64,000 nucleotides of DNA, from contig NC_092801.1 of assembly GCF_918797505.1 (NCBI RefSeq), positions 28,922,477-28,986,476 on the forward strand. Reading direction: 5' to 3'. Position numbers and translations under genes: made by a program. This DNA is from Bemisia tabaci. Taxonomy: Eukaryota; Arthropoda; Insecta; Hemiptera; Aleyrodidae. The notes beneath the pieces were generated by a model. It did not search any database, was not told the DNA's origin, and was given only the letters and a program-made list of their open reading frames with translations. This document shows, piece after piece, positions 1-11,454 of this stretch (the first letter of the stretch is position 1; every line of letters starts with the position of its first letter).

Positions 1-493
1 TACAAGAATATGTCTCATATCTATCTACATGATTTAAACAGACCAAATTAATTTCATTAGATACACAAAGAAACGTTCGAGGATAAGATCAAGCGAAATT
101 TTTATACGACTCAAAGTGAAAAATGCATATTTTCCAGAGGTATATGGCAACAATGGTCGTTGCGGAGAAGCCTTTTCGCCCCTCGGTATTATAAATGTTT
201 ATTTCCTGTTTTTCTGCTCCGTGAATCGGCCCTTTCGGGGAGCCGGAAGTATTTACCGAGGACCTCATTGAAGAGCGAGGTTTGAAAGGTTTGCACCGGA
301 AGGACAGGAGAGTAATGTGAGCGTTACTCACGGAAGAGTGACATTTTTCAAAAACACCCCCTACACGGAGGGAATATTTTGCTCCCGAGTGTCAAAATCG
401 GCATCGGGAGGATTTTTGTGCCCCACGGGTGACTCCTGTTTAAAATCACTCGACTAGATTTAAATCGATAGGAATTTTTGGAATGTGCCTCTA
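1..493. other. No gene seen
   Basis: Moderately AT-rich sequence with no recognised repeat copy and no convincing open frame. Positions 380-425 are purine- and G-rich. Nothing supports an exon. Confidence 0.4.
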
Positions 494-903
494 CACTGAA
501 AAAAAATCTCGGTGTATTTATTAAGAAAAGGGTAAAATTACTGAGAATTCAGGGTTCTATTTGATCCCAGTTTTTTCTTGGTAAAATTACCATTTATGGA
601 ATTGGTAATTTTACCGAGAAATCTCGGTAAAATTATTGAACTTTCTTGGTAATTTTACTGGACCTTGGTGAAAACGCCAATATTTTTTATCGACTATGGT
701 AGAATTACCGAGATAAAATGGCAAAGTTACCGAGAATCGATTACCAATAAAAGTGGTATTCTTACCTGAAAAAACAGTAAAAATACCGGTTTTTAGGTAA
801 GCTTGCCAGTCTGTCTTGGTAAAATTACCAATCATTGGTAAAAAAGTGAGATGGTAAAGGTACCAACGGTCCTTGGTCAAAACGCTGAGATTTTTTTTTA
901 GTG
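494..903 (+). mobile_element. MITE family A, copy A1
   Basis: The ends are CACTGAAAAAAAATCTCGG and the near-complement ending TTTTTTAGTG, flanked on both sides by TA (492-493 and 904-905). The interior repeats the self-complementary word GGTAAAATTACC many times. Copies A2 (17652-18064) and A3 (56222-56634, opposite orientation) align along the whole length. No coding capacity. TA duplication and CACTG ends suggest a Tc1/mariner-type non-autonomous element; this is inference. Confidence 0.88.
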
Positions 904-2430
904 TAGTGGCACCTCCCATTTAGCAGAATTTCAAGATTGATAGTGATGAAATAACTTAGGTATTAATTGTCGTGTTATTGCTATGAAACGTCTATGAAAT
1001 AACAATTCTAATCTACATGTGAAAAACAAACTTACCGTAAATAGTCATATTCAATTTTTGAATAGGAAATAGTTCTCGCTATTAGATCGCTATTGTTGAC
1101 GACTATTCTTGACTATTTTTGACTATTTTCATCATCCAGTTTTTGAATTTTCAATTGCCATGCATCACTATCGCATTTCTACTTTTGAAAACTCTACTTC
1201 GTGAGAGAGTTTCTTTTCAATTTTTTTAGAAAATGATAAGAGGAGATAATGGTTATTCATAGAAAATGTAGTATAACCGGATACATTCCGAATTTTTAAT
1301 ACAATAATTATACAATTTTACTGTTATTTACTGTCAAGCCACATTGAGAATTGTTTTCGTGAAACAAAAAAAAAAAAACCTTCAGTTAGCTTAGAGTGCC
1401 GCTCAGTTGGTTCTCCTGATTGATAATTTGAAATTGAATTATTCTAAAATTTTTGGTTTTTATCCTGATCTCAAATTTAAAATGTTTTTTTTCTGAAATA
1501 TCTATATTGTATGTAAAATTGTTTTATTGTAAAATAATTGCAAAACTGTCCAAATGCTGTGAGGTTTTTGGCTCTTTATACCAGAGGTTTTCCAATCTCC
1601 GGTTTTTTTTTTCATCTCAAACTCTCTGTCCACAATCTGACTGAAAGGGCCAATCACGGAGCATCAGGTTCTACATCCTACTCTTGTCTGATTTAATCAT
1701 TGTAAGTTGTACTATTTTAGTTCATTTAAAGTGAGTATGAACTTTCCAACGTTTTAGAATAACCATAAAAAATTTCATGCAAGAAAACCATTGTTTACAT
1801 TTCTGAAGAATATCGTTCTGATCAATCTCTAGTATGCAAGTATTCACAAATGCCTTACATTGTATCACTTAATAGCTCTTCTGCAAAAATACGTTTTAGG
1901 TGGAAATTTTACAACGATGGAATGAATCAACTCTACTTTTGTTTTTGAAAGCTCATTATTTTTATTTTCATTTTTTTTCTTGAATTTTTCTTATCATTTG
2001 ATTTTATTCACCTTTACATAACTGATTAACTGATTAAAAACCTCTACAATTATAATTCACTCATTTCAAGCATTTACATTATGGTACGTTTACTTAGCAA
2101 ATCATTAGTAACATTCGTCATCATAATTTTACATTCTTAAATTACCGTCATCGTTTCTATAAGTGAAATATCGGTATGAACAATATCATGCTGCGACAAT
2201 GTCCGCTGAAATACGACTGTTTTGTAACTTAGTGAATTTTTGCTGATTTTTAGGAAAAATATGCGCGAATTACTAAAAGATTGAATTCGAGTAGTAATTT
2301 GTCAACGGTTTCAAAGGTCTGCGCTTTATCATGAAAACTCGATGTGCAAAATCTCCACATTGAAAAAATCGGGTCAATTTTAATGTAGAACTCTAAAACA
2401 TGCTCCTTAGTGCGGGAGACGACGAAAATA
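904..2430. other. AT-rich stretch without gene
   Basis: No coding frame of interest and no long repeat shared with the rest of the window. It holds an A-run near 1366-1378 and a few GACTATTTTT words near 1100-1130. Confidence 0.4.
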
Positions 2431-2674
2431 CTGTCGTACTGAGTAAAAACGCCGTATGAACATTTGTCAGTTGCCAAATTTCCTTTGAATACAAATTTTC
2501 AGGAACACTCGTGAATATTTTCCGTTCAATTTTTCAGAGAAATTTCTACGTAATTAGATGTAAACTATTTGAAAATATCAAGGAAAAATATTCATAGCTC
2601 TCCTCAAAAATAAACGTTCCATTGGAGGAAATTTGGCTACTCTCGTATGTCCGTACAGTGTTCTTCCTTGAGAC
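2431..2674. mobile_element. Foldback MITE family J, copy J1 (diverged)
   Basis: The left end carries AAAACGCCGTATGAACATT and GTTGCCAAATTTCC. The right end carries the complementary GGAAATTTGGC and GTTCTTCCTTGAG. The core has AATTTTTCAGA, as in other J copies. The outermost bases of the terminal repeat are degraded, so this copy is old. J is the commonest family in the window. Confidence 0.75.
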
Positions 2675-2900
2675 GAAATATTAGTGCTTTTGATTGGACA
2701 CTTTGTGTAAAAGAAATGCGAAAAACGAAGTTACGACGTTTCTACCACCAAACAACACCAAATTTTTCACAACAAAGTAATAGAGCAACATAAAATCAAA
2801 AGAAAACAACGCAGTGTCTAATTCCGAGTGTTGCGGGGTACCGAGCCTCTAAAGTCGCGAACACCGCCATTGACAGGAGCAAAAGTGTGCCAGACTGGGG

Positions 2901-3638
2901 CGGAGCACAGAGGATCGAGTCAACGGGAGAGGTCGGACAAAATTTGGAAACTTTAAAAGCTCATAACTCCGTCTTTACACAATGGAGATGTTGCATGTGT
3001 GAGAAATTTGCGATTTGACGGTTGATTCTAATGTAAAAGTTTGCGAGAAACACGATGGTGCCACTGGTTTTCTCTAAAATCAACTCCCAAGCTCAAAAAA
3101 AACTCTCAAGTTGAGGCCAAAATGGAGGGGATATCCCACGCTATCCTGAGAGTCCACCTCTACATCAAGACAAACTCTCCATGCAAAGATAGGGAGCAAA
3201 TTAGCAGGGTTGCCGTGTTTTCAGTTTTAGAGTCCCCAAATAAGTGGCAGCCCTGTCAATGTATTTGCTCCCTATCTTTGCATGGAGAGTTTGTTTTGAT
3301 GTAGAGGAGGACTCTGAGGGTAGCGTGGGATATCCCCTCCATTTTGGCCTCAACTTGAGACCTTTTTTGAGCTTGGGAGATGATTTCAGAGAAAACCAGT
3401 GGCACCATCTTGTTTCTCGCGAACTTTTACATAAGAATCAACAGTCAAATCGCAAATTCCTCACATATGCAACATCTCCATTTTGAGGTCTTAAAAATAG
3501 TCCCATTGATTTTCTCCTAAATATTCATTCCAACATCACCCCTAAAAATGTAAAATTTGACGAAATAAACGTCTAAATTTGCAGTTTTATTCAAAAAGCT
3601 CGTGTCCAACCTCTCAGATTGATTCGGTCCATTGTGCG
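2901..3638. mobile_element. Element family I, copy I1, interrupted by H1
   Basis: The left part (GGATCGAGTCAACGGGAGAG, then CATAACTCCGT) and the right part (GAGGTCTTAAAAATAG to GATTCGGTCCATTGTGC) together match uninterrupted copy I2 (6853-7084). The 500-bp palindrome H1 sits between them. The ends are inverted repeats around GGATCGAGTCAA. Confidence 0.82.
2981..3483. mobile_element. Foldback element H, copy H1, nested in I1
   Basis: About 220-bp arms run from AATGGAGATGTTGCATGTGT to its complement ACATATGCAACATCTCCATT. They share CTCCATGCAAAGATAGGGAG facing the centre. The roughly 60-bp middle (TAGCAGGGTTGCCGTGTTTT) is the only unpaired part. Copies H2 and H3 match it along their length. No gene inside; open frames here only mirror one another across the arms. 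Confidence 0.9.
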
Positions 3639-3641
3639 GAG

Positions 3642-3998
3642 GGGAAGGACGGGGAGGGGGGGGGCACTATTAAGGGTTGGGCAGAACGCTGAGGCTGAGA
3701 CTTGGTGTCAAGTAATTAATAGCGGTGTCAGTGAGCCCGACGCGATCGCACGCCCGATCAATTCTTATTTTCCGAAGCATCCATCTTCCAGGCCTCTCGA
3801 ACCCCGCTTCACTGCTTCACTTGAGTTGCCGAATCGAATCAGGTGAGGTCTCTCCCGAATCGGGAGGATCGGTTTGGACGAGTGTGAAATCTGTGAAGAT
3901 CCGTGAAAATGACGTTTGAGTTTTAAGATGCTGCCTAATTTGGTCCGATAAAATAATTATTCATGAGAAAAGCTATAAAGTTTTTCCCTTTAAAGTTT
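3642..3998. other. No gene seen
   Basis: G-rich at 3636-3665 (GGGGAAGGACGGGGAGGGGG), then ordinary sequence. No splice-bounded coding frame recognised. Confidence 0.35.
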
Positions 3999-4572
3999 AA
4001 GGTGATTCGTCAAGCTCAAGTGACTAGGTCGAACTGGCATGCGATATATCGCATCGATTAGGTCAAAAATTTCGGCAGATTTCGAATTTGAATTTTGATT
4101 TAAAGGAAAAAAGGACAATAGCCTAAAGAATCATTCTAAACCCAAAAATCGGCAAAATTCAGAGTAATGAAAGCAGTGTAGTGTTTGAAAAAAAGCCTCG
4201 CATTCGATACAGAAATCGATAGCTGGATTGAATGCGAGGTTTTTTTTCCAAACACTATTCCTGGGAAAAAACCACTGGGGAAAAAACCTCGGGAAACCTC
4301 GGGGTACCACACTGGGAAAAAAACTCGCATTCGATACAGAAATCGATAGCTGAATTGAATGCGAGGTTTTTTTCCAAACACTACCTATTCTGTTTTCATT
4401 TTTCTGAATTTTGCCGATTTTTGGGTTTAAAATGTTTCTTTAGGCTCATGCGCAGGAGCTATCGTCCTTTTTTTGCTAAAAATTCATAATCTGCCGAGAT
4501 TTTGGACCTAATCAATGCAATATATCGCATGCCAGTTCGACTGCGTTACTTGAGCTTGACGCATCACCTTAA
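3999..4572. mobile_element. Foldback element F, copy F1
   Basis: The outer arms read AAGGTGATTCGTCAAGCTCA and its complement TGAGCTTGACGCATCACCTT. Inside them the arms repeat GGCATGCGATATATCGCATC. The centre holds three copies of a smaller stem, CCTCGCATTCGATACAGAAA / TTGAATGCGAGG, so the element is a palindrome within a palindrome. F2 (22667-23072) has a single central stem. Confidence 0.87.
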
Positions 4573-5167
4573 GACACCCTGAAGTAGATTGTGAGAAAAA
4601 TTTCCTAAAAAATTCAAAAAAAGCTCTCTATGACATGGTGTAACGATTTTGTTACCACGCATTTTTTTGGTTTTTTAAATTTAGAATCAAAGGTTCTTTG
4701 GTTTTTTCCGGTTTTGGTTATTGGTTCACCCATTTTTTTGGTTTTGGTTCACTCGAAAACTTTGGTACATATGGAGCATTTTCCATGTCCACTGAAGTTC
4801 TGTTGTTCGGAAAACCTAGACTTCGGTTTGTTGCACTAATTTTTCGGTTGCCTAACCGAATGCCGGTTCTGTCAAGTAGAGAGTTCTATTTGCACGACCT
4901 ACGACTCAGTCCGATCCCTTCCATTGAATCGCTATACCTTGCTAGCCAGGCCAAGCGCCTTGATTCTTGCCTGGATACAACTATTCGTACTCTTGGGATG
5001 CCTGTTGCATAGGTTTAAAATTGAAGGGGCGCTCGATTTCCAAGACCAAAGACGATGCTCATCGCAAAGCGTGCCTCCTCTCATATTCGCATCACAATAG
5101 ACTGATTTCGTGAAAAGGTCATTCGATATGTTATCGGTGCGTCGTATCAGACGAAACAATAATCCTA
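4573..5167. other. GT-rich stretch plus dispersed repeat W1
   Basis: 4650-4760 is an imperfect run of GGTTTT words. At 4976-5032 lies ACTATTCGTACTC followed by TTGCATAGG and AATTGAAGG, a dispersed repeat also seen at 51326-51375 and 52153-52215. No gene. Confidence 0.5.
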
Positions 5168-5370
5168 CACTGAAAAAAAAATGTGCTTGGCTTTAACATG
5201 ACGATTCTTCAATTTGCCGCCAAGAATCTCGATTTAAGCTGAATGTTTCTTGATACAAGAAAAATATGCTCTGGTTAAGCAAAACAGGAGTTTATATTCA
5301 GCAGCAAAATACTTTTTTCAAGAAAAAACACTTCTTGGCGGTAAATTTAAGATTCCTTATTTTTCATTGA
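5168..5370. mobile_element. Diverged CACTG-ended MITE family DD
   Basis: It starts CACTGAAAAAAAAATGTG and ends near TTTTTCATTGA. Internal inverted words CCGCCAAGAATC and CTTCTTGGCGG face each other. A related sequence with CTCTTGGCGGTAGATTCGAG is seen near 19340-19575. The right end is decayed. Confidence 0.55.
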
Positions 5371-6282
5371 TAGCACGTCGTTTTCACATCAAGATGGTCG
5401 GATGTAATTCAAACTGAAAAGCGTCTATTGGATTCATTCACCAGGGCTTTATTTGCCTATGTCCGTTTGCGCGAAAAAGATTTCGAACAAATCAACCAAT
5501 ACTAGCCTGGTTACAATGATTGTATATTATGTATCGGTCTTAACATTCAAAAATCAGCGAGTAAAGATGAAGAAATTCATAAAAATCGAAATCTTGACGA
5601 CAGGGGCGCATGAAAATTCCCGCAAACTCAGTGCAACTCGGCAGCGTTGAATTGCGTGTGGCAAACTCTTAAAAACCAATTCCACGAGTGAATCGAGAAG
5701 ACATAAATTATTGTATTCGTTTTTCACTCTCTTGATTGGCGCACTCATCCCAAATCAATTTTGATTGCTGGGTAAAGAAGAGGCTAATCGCACCAAACTG
5801 AGCAACAAAGTAACGTCTTTTAGATACGTCTTTCAGGTACGTCCCAAAGATATTTTTGGGGTACCGTCTTGCAACAAAGTTAATTAAATGGGCCGCAAGG
5901 CATTGTACGATTATAAGCATCACGATTCCTGTTTTCTAATATAAATTTTAGTAAAATACAATAGGCGGATTAATACTTTCTACGTTTAATACATATATGA
6001 GATTAAAATATTCCTGTCTAATGAAATATAATTTAATATGATTGATTTTCCGCTCACAATTTATTTATTTTTTTTTTTTTTGAAAAAAAAACAGTCTATT
6101 CAGATCGGATCGAGCACATAACTAATTATGGTATATTTTACGATGGAAGAATTTTCCGCAGAACCAACTTTTTTCCCCGAAATTTCAAAAATCTCGGATC
6201 AAAAGAAAAGGGAATAGTGTGTGGGACGAAGCTCTCGTTATTTACCTATCGTATAAGTTGCTTTCAGTGCCTTGTTAGACCT
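5371..6282. other. AT-rich stretch without gene
   Basis: No open frame with recognisable similarity. A T-run at about 6068-6085 precedes an A-run. Nothing else noted. Confidence 0.4.
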
Positions 6283-6493
6283 TTGCCGTATGAGCAATGC
6301 AGAGAAAACATTTTTAGGGTATGGTATGCATATTTTTTTTTTGAAATTTTCAGATACGTTTGGTTAAATTTCAATCAAAACTGTGTGAGAATTTTGAAGA
6401 AAATACTCACAATTCTCTTAAAAAATTAGTTTTCAATTGAGAGATCAATGTCAACGTCTAAAAGCTCATACGGCGTTCTTCCTTAGGACGGCA
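6283..6493. mobile_element. Family J fragment, J16
   Basis: The right end is well kept (GCTCATACGGCGTTCTTCCT then TAGGACGGCA), and the interior has GAAATTTTCAGATACG as in J13. The left terminal repeat is hard to see, so the left limit is approximate. Confidence 0.6.
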
Positions 6494-6515
6494 ATGTATT
6501 GCATAATTTCTTACC

Positions 6516-6678
6516 CAGTGGCGAGGCGTGAATGATCGATCATCGATATTTCTCCATTTGAAGCTATGGTAAAGAATCGATTATTAAGGTGTTCGCCGCG
6601 AAACCCTGTCTATCGATCCTTTTCCATATGTTTAAATGGCAAATCAATCGATATATCGCAAAGCACGCCACGTCACTG
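6516..6678. mobile_element. Short MITE family U, copy U1
   Basis: Ends are CAGTGGCGAGGCGTGAATGA and CACGCCACGTCACTG. The interior is rich in ATCGAT words and contains GTAAAGAATCGATTATTAA and GTTTAAATGGCAAATC. Six copies are in the window (U1-U6), about 165 bp when whole. Confidence 0.85.
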
Positions 6679-6852
6679 TTCTTACCCTACCTGGTGATCC
6701 GTTTAATAAACCTGCAGTCAACTTTAACAGACTGCATTTTGACACTTGATACAATCGGCTTTTGGCATTCGCAATACCTCCATTGAACGGAATAAAACTA
6801 AACCGAATCTCGAATACACGGGATGTGCATTTCTCAACGGTCTATTGTAACG

Positions 6853-7084
6853 GCGCACAGCGGATCGAGTCAATAGAAGAGGTCGGACAAAATTTGGAAA
6901 CTTTAAACCCTTATAACTCCGTTTATACAAAACTTTGAGGTCCTGAAAGTGGTTCCATTGGTTTCCTGGTGAGATTTTCTTCTGAACCCACCCCTTGAAA
7001 TTGTAATTGTGATGGAATATACATATACAGTTTTAGTCAAAAATTTCATGTTCGACCTCTCTGATTGACTCGATCCATTGTACG
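6853..7084. mobile_element. Element family I, copy I2 (uninterrupted)
   Basis: Terminal repeats are GGATCGAGTCAATAGAAGAG and CTCTGATTGACTCGATCC. The interior reads AACTCCGTTTATACAAAACT then TTGAGGTCCTG, exactly across the point where H1 interrupts I1. This is the reference copy for the family, about 232 bp, noncoding. Confidence 0.85.
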
Positions 7085-7315
7085 GCGTATCGCCGTGATC
7101 GAGACTCAATGAGCCCTAATTTCTGCACAAGAGACCATTATAAGTATCGATCGGTCCTCGAAAGCGCGATTGCCTCCCCTGTGAGCACGTTGGAAAGAAT
7201 GGGGACGGGCATGCTGACACTAATGCCGACTTAATTACCTTTTTAAGTCCATAATCTGCAGTGACTCAGTTACTGATTCTTTTTTCCGGGTTTGCTACGC
7301 TCGCCGTTCGCGGCA

Positions 7316-7989
7316 CTGCCGTGCTAAGGAAAAACGCCGTATGAACCTTCAGACCTTGCCAAATTTCCTTCGCTTAAGTACGAATGGAGATGTTGCATGT
7401 GTGAGGAATTTGCGATTTGAATATTGATTCTTACGTAAAAGTTTGCTTGAAACACGATGGTGCCACTGGTTTTTTCTGAAATCAACTCCCAAGCTAAAAA
7501 GAAGGTCTCAAGTTGAAGCCAAAATGGAGGGTATATCCCACGCTATCCTGAGAGTCCACCTCTACATCAAGACAAACTCTCCATGCAAAAATACGGAGCA
7601 AATACATTAGCAGGGTTGTCATGTTATCAGTTTTAGAGTCTCCAAATAAAGTGCCAGCCCTGTCAATGTATTTGCTCCCCATCTTTGCATGGAGAGTTTG
7701 TTTTGATGTAGAGGTGGACTGTCAGGGTAGGGTGGGATATCCCCTCCATTTTGGCCTCACTTTGAGAGCTTTTTTTGAGCTTAGGAGATGATATCAGAGA
7801 AAACCAGTGGCACCATCGTGTTTCTCACGAACTTTGACATAGGAATCAATGTTCAAATCGTAAATCCCTCACACATGCAACATCTCCATTTCGAAGACAA
7901 ATGTTCATAACTTGCCTCAAAAATAAACATTTCATAGGAGGAAATTGGCAACTCTCGAATGTTCATACGACGTTCTTCCTTAGCACGGC
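7316..7989. mobile_element. Family J element J2 interrupted by H2
   Basis: The left end CTGCCGTGCTAAGGAAAAAC runs to TTGCCAAATTTCCTTCG. The right end runs from AAATGTTCATAACTTGCC to TTCTTCCTTAGCACGGC. Palindrome H2 sits between them. The terminal repeats are nearly intact. Confidence 0.88.
7383..7891. mobile_element. Foldback element H, copy H2, nested in J2
   Basis: Same arms as H1, from AATGGAGATGTTGCATGTGT to CACATGCAACATCTCCATT. The loop carries GCAGGGTTGTCATGTTATC. The two hosts of H1 and H2 (I and J) are unrelated, which fixes the H boundaries. Confidence 0.9.
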
Positions 7990-8779
7990 TGAGCAGTCGT
8001 AATGAAGGGACGCACTCAGCCTGAAGAGAGCTGTCTGAGTGTCTGCTCCGATCTCGCTATTGAAATATGCACAAATACTCTGGCGTTTCAGGTTCGAGGA
8101 TTAAGTGTTCGGATTTTTAAGGTTCATCGGTGAGTTCGATAGTTGACAGGTTTTGTAAATAAAATAGCTGCGTAAAATACCTAGAAAAAACAGTCATTCC
8201 ATTGGAAAAATTCAACCAGAATCAGCCCTACTGCATCTCGTGTTCCTTAATTTTCTTTAATGTTTCATTTTTTGACATTCAATTAAACAACAATAAGTCC
8301 TAAAAGTTAAATTTTATCTACATTTTAAAGTATATACATAAAAAATTAAACTCGGGCCACCGCTTCGTTTCTCGTGTAAAAAAATAAATTTAAGAAACAC
8401 CAACAACAACAGGAAGCAACAATTAATGGAGTTAGGCTCGTTCTAATTAAAACCAGCCGCTGGATACAGAGTGATTCAAAGTTGCGAAGTCAAGTCAAGA
8501 ATGTTGCTCCACAGTTCGATGCATTCTTTCTCAAAGTTTTCTTTAATTTGTTTTAAGCAGAGGGAAAATTAAAAAGCAAGTTAATACGTTGCATTACTTT
8601 AAAATGGGCCATGGGAAAAGATTCTAAGATCATGTAATAACATCTCAGAGTTTCATCCCTCGGGCCTCGTCCGCCGTTACTTAAGCTGCGCAAAAGTTCT
8701 GAAAATATTTTTGCCGGGAGCTTTACGATAACTTTCGATTTAAAGACGAAGGAACTAAAGCACTGCAACTCCATACTCT
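7990..8779. other. Intervening sequence with one arm of inverted pair GG
   Basis: 8084-8172 (TTTTTAAGGTTCATCGGTGA and neighbours) matches the complement of 12097-12192 at roughly 85% by eye. Otherwise AT-rich with no gene. Confidence 0.55.
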
Positions 8780-8904
8780 CGTGCTCACAACCTATGAGTA
8801 TTCCAGCGTTGCCAAATCTCCCCTGATAAAACGTCAATTTTTGAGAAAAGTTATAAATATATCTCCACTCGAAATTTTCAGATATTTTAAATCAACCCGC
8901 CAAT

Positions 8905-10542
8905 AAAGAGCGACGCCAAAAACGACCGTTTTTTGGCACAATTTGGGCCAGAAGGGATTTTTCTGAAACCGGGCCCAAACGATACCTTATGATACCCTAA
9001 AACTCTGGTAAAAATTTTAGCTTGAGTATACGCTCCGTTTTTGAGAAATGGGGGGGCAAAGTTGCCAAATCACCATCATTCTGGACAGCATTTTTACAGC
9101 AAAAAGACGGGAAAAATGGACGAAAAAGTTACACTATTGATGGATTTGGGCTGTAAATGTTCTTATTGAGCCCCCGTGCATGTAGCTGTGTTCAGTTTCA
9201 AAAATTTTGGACGTACAGTGGTCCAAAATGGGGAGAAATCGTGGATAGATAAGGATTCTTTGTCAAACTTTTTAAAAATGGAAGTAAAATTGCTGGTCTC
9301 CTGCAGAGATCATGTGAAACAATGTTCTTATTGGTCTTCAATGCATTCAATTGAGTTCAGTTTATGAAATTTTCATCGCACAATGGTCCAAAATGGGAAA
9401 TCAGTGGACAAATTAAGATCTTCTGCCTAACTTTTTAAAAATGATGTACGACTATTGGTCCCCTGCAGAGATCATGGGGAACAATGTTCTTATCAATGCA
9501 TTCAATTGGGTTCAGTTTATCAAATTTTCATCGCACAATGGTCCAAAATGGGAAATCAGTGGACAAATTAAGATCTTCTGTTGAAATCTAACCTAACCTA
9601 ACCTTTCCTAAATCCTTAGAAAGGATTTATTGTAAAGTATTATTCTAACTACAATATTATTCTCTGACAACTAACTAGGACAAAAACCACCCAGTTAGCC
9701 GGATTTTAAGGATCCAAAAGCTAAGTTCCTCCTGAATTACCGTTTCCAGACCTCATTTGTTCAGTTCAAAACAGTGAAAATGGATAGCTTTTATTGGCTA
9801 CTAACTTATTTTGAATTTACACCTTTCAAATCTAGTGAAAAACCTCATAGTTTCATGTTATTTTTCAAAAATTTCAACAGAAGATCTTAATTTGTCCACT
9901 AATTTTCCATTTTGGACCATTGTGCGATGAAAATTTGATAAACTGAACCCAATTGAATGCATTGATAAGAACATTGTTCCCCATGATCTCTGCAGGGGAC
10001 CAATAGTCGTACATCATTTTTAAAAAGTTAGGCAGAAGATCTTAATTTGTCCACTGATTTCCCATTTTGGACCATTGTGCGATGAAAATTTCATAAACTG
10101 AACTCAATTGAATGCATTGAAGACCAATAAGAACATTGTTTCACATGATCTCTGCAGGAGACCAACAATTTTACTTCCATTTTTAAAAAGTTTGACAAAG
10201 AATCCTTATCTATCCACGATTTCTCCCCATTTTGGACCACTGTACGTCCAAAATTTTTGAAACTGAACACAGCTACATGCACGGGGGCTCAATAAGAACA
10301 TTTACAGCCCAAATCCATCAATAGTGTAACTTTTTCGTCCATTTTTCCCGTCTTTTTGCTGTAAAAATGCTGTCCAGAATGATGGTGATTTGGCAACTTT
10401 GCCCCCCCATTTCTCAAAAACGGAGCGTATACTCAAGCTAAAATTTTTACCAGAGTTTTAGGGTATCATAAGGTATCGTTTGGGCCCGGTTTCAGAAAAA
10501 TCCCTTCTGGCCCAAATTGTGCCATTCTTGGCGTCGCTCTTT
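8905..10542. mobile_element. Giant foldback element G, nested in J3
   Basis: The arms 8905-9587 and 9872-10542 are near-identical inverted copies, with outer ends AAAGAGCGACGCCAA and TTGGCGTCGCTCTTT. A 63-codon frame at 9176-9367 recurs letter for letter on the other strand at 10091-10282, which shows how exact the copies are. Within each arm a segment around CATCGCACAATGGTCCAAAA occurs twice. The 284-bp loop starts with CTAACCTAACCTAACC. I see no protein gene; mirrored frames are a by-product of the palindrome. Confidence 0.93.
9588..9603. repeat. Short telomere-like (CCTAA)n word in the loop of G
   Basis: The bases CTAACCTAACCTAACC have period 5 and equal the complement of the insect telomeric unit TTAGG. 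Only about three units, so chance is possible. Confidence 0.5.
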
Positions 10543-10550
10543 CTCTAAGA

Positions 10551-11053
10551 AATGGAGATGTTGGATGTGTGAGAAATTTGCGATTTGACTGTTGATTCTT
10601 ATGTAAAAGTTCGCGAGAAACACGATGGTGCCACTGGTTTTCTCTGAAATCAACTGCCAAGCTCAAAAAAAGCTCTCAAATTCAGGCCAAAATGGAGGGG
10701 ATATCCCACGCTATCCTGAGAGTCCGCACGTCTACATCAAGACAAACTCTCCATGCAAAGATAGGGAGCAAATACATTGACAGGGATGCCACTTTATTTG
10801 GGAACTCTAAGACTGAAAACACGGCATCACTGCTAATTTATTCGCTCCCTATCTTTGGCATGGAGAGTTCGTCTTGATATAAAGGTGAACTCTTAGGATA
10901 GCGTGGGATATCCCCTCCATTTCGGCCTCAACTTGAGAGCTTTTATTGAGCTTGGGAGTTGATTTCAGAGAAAACCAGTGGCACCATCGTGTTTCTTTTA
11001 CATGAGAATCAAAGGTCAAATCGCAAATTTCTTACGCATGCAACATCTCCATT
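10551..11053. mobile_element. Foldback element H, copy H3, nested in J3
   Basis: The arms run from AATGGAGATGTTGGATGTGT to TACGCATGCAACATCTCCATT, again with CTCCATGCAAAGATAGGGAG near the centre. It lies 8 bp right of G. The right arm lacks a few bases relative to H1. Confidence 0.9.
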
Positions 11054-11155
11054 GAACGATAAAATTGAAAAATTCCTCCAGAGAATTCGTCTTTTATTAG
11101 AGGAAATTAGGCAACACCCAAAGATTCTTACGGCGTTTTTTCTCAGCGAGCAGCG

Positions 11156-11454
11156 TACGCGTGAAGGAGGCGCGCTCCCGCTTCTGGCGAGTTTTAAAGT
11201 TGAACTTTAAAATAAAGTATTAACGCTGATACGGGAAGTCGCCGCGCTGCTCTCGCAAAACCCCGGCGCTGCGGGCGTGCTGGAAGTTCACAGCACGACT
11301 TCAGCACGGCTGAGAGTGTTATTATACGAGGATTATTCTGGTTTCAGCGTCTTCGCATGTAAATTTTTTCGGCGCCGCCGCACCCGCGCCGCACAGTGCT
11401 TTTGCGATCCCAGCAAGTTGGGAACACTTTCAAGTGTCAATATCGCTGGAAAAA
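11156..11454. other. GC-rich patch, no gene
   Basis: 11220-11400 is GC-rich (for example GGCGCCGCCGCACCCGCGCC). No splice-bounded coding frame or known motif is visible. Confidence 0.35.

Larger units (their letters stand above)
8780..11155. mobile_element. Family J element J3 interrupted by G and H3
   Basis: The left remnant 8780-8904 holds GCGTTGCCAAATCTCCCC and GAAATTTTCAGATATTTT. The right remnant 11054-11155 holds AAATTCCTCC, GAGGAAATTAGGCAACACC and TTACGGCGTTTTTTCTCAGC. Two foldback elements, G and H3, occupy the middle only 8 bp apart. The terminal repeats are worn, so J3 is older than its two passengers. Confidence 0.75.

Noticed and set aside
9176..10282. Identical 63-codon frames on opposite strands
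   Set aside because: They are the two arms of palindrome G. The identity reflects arm identity, not a gene family.
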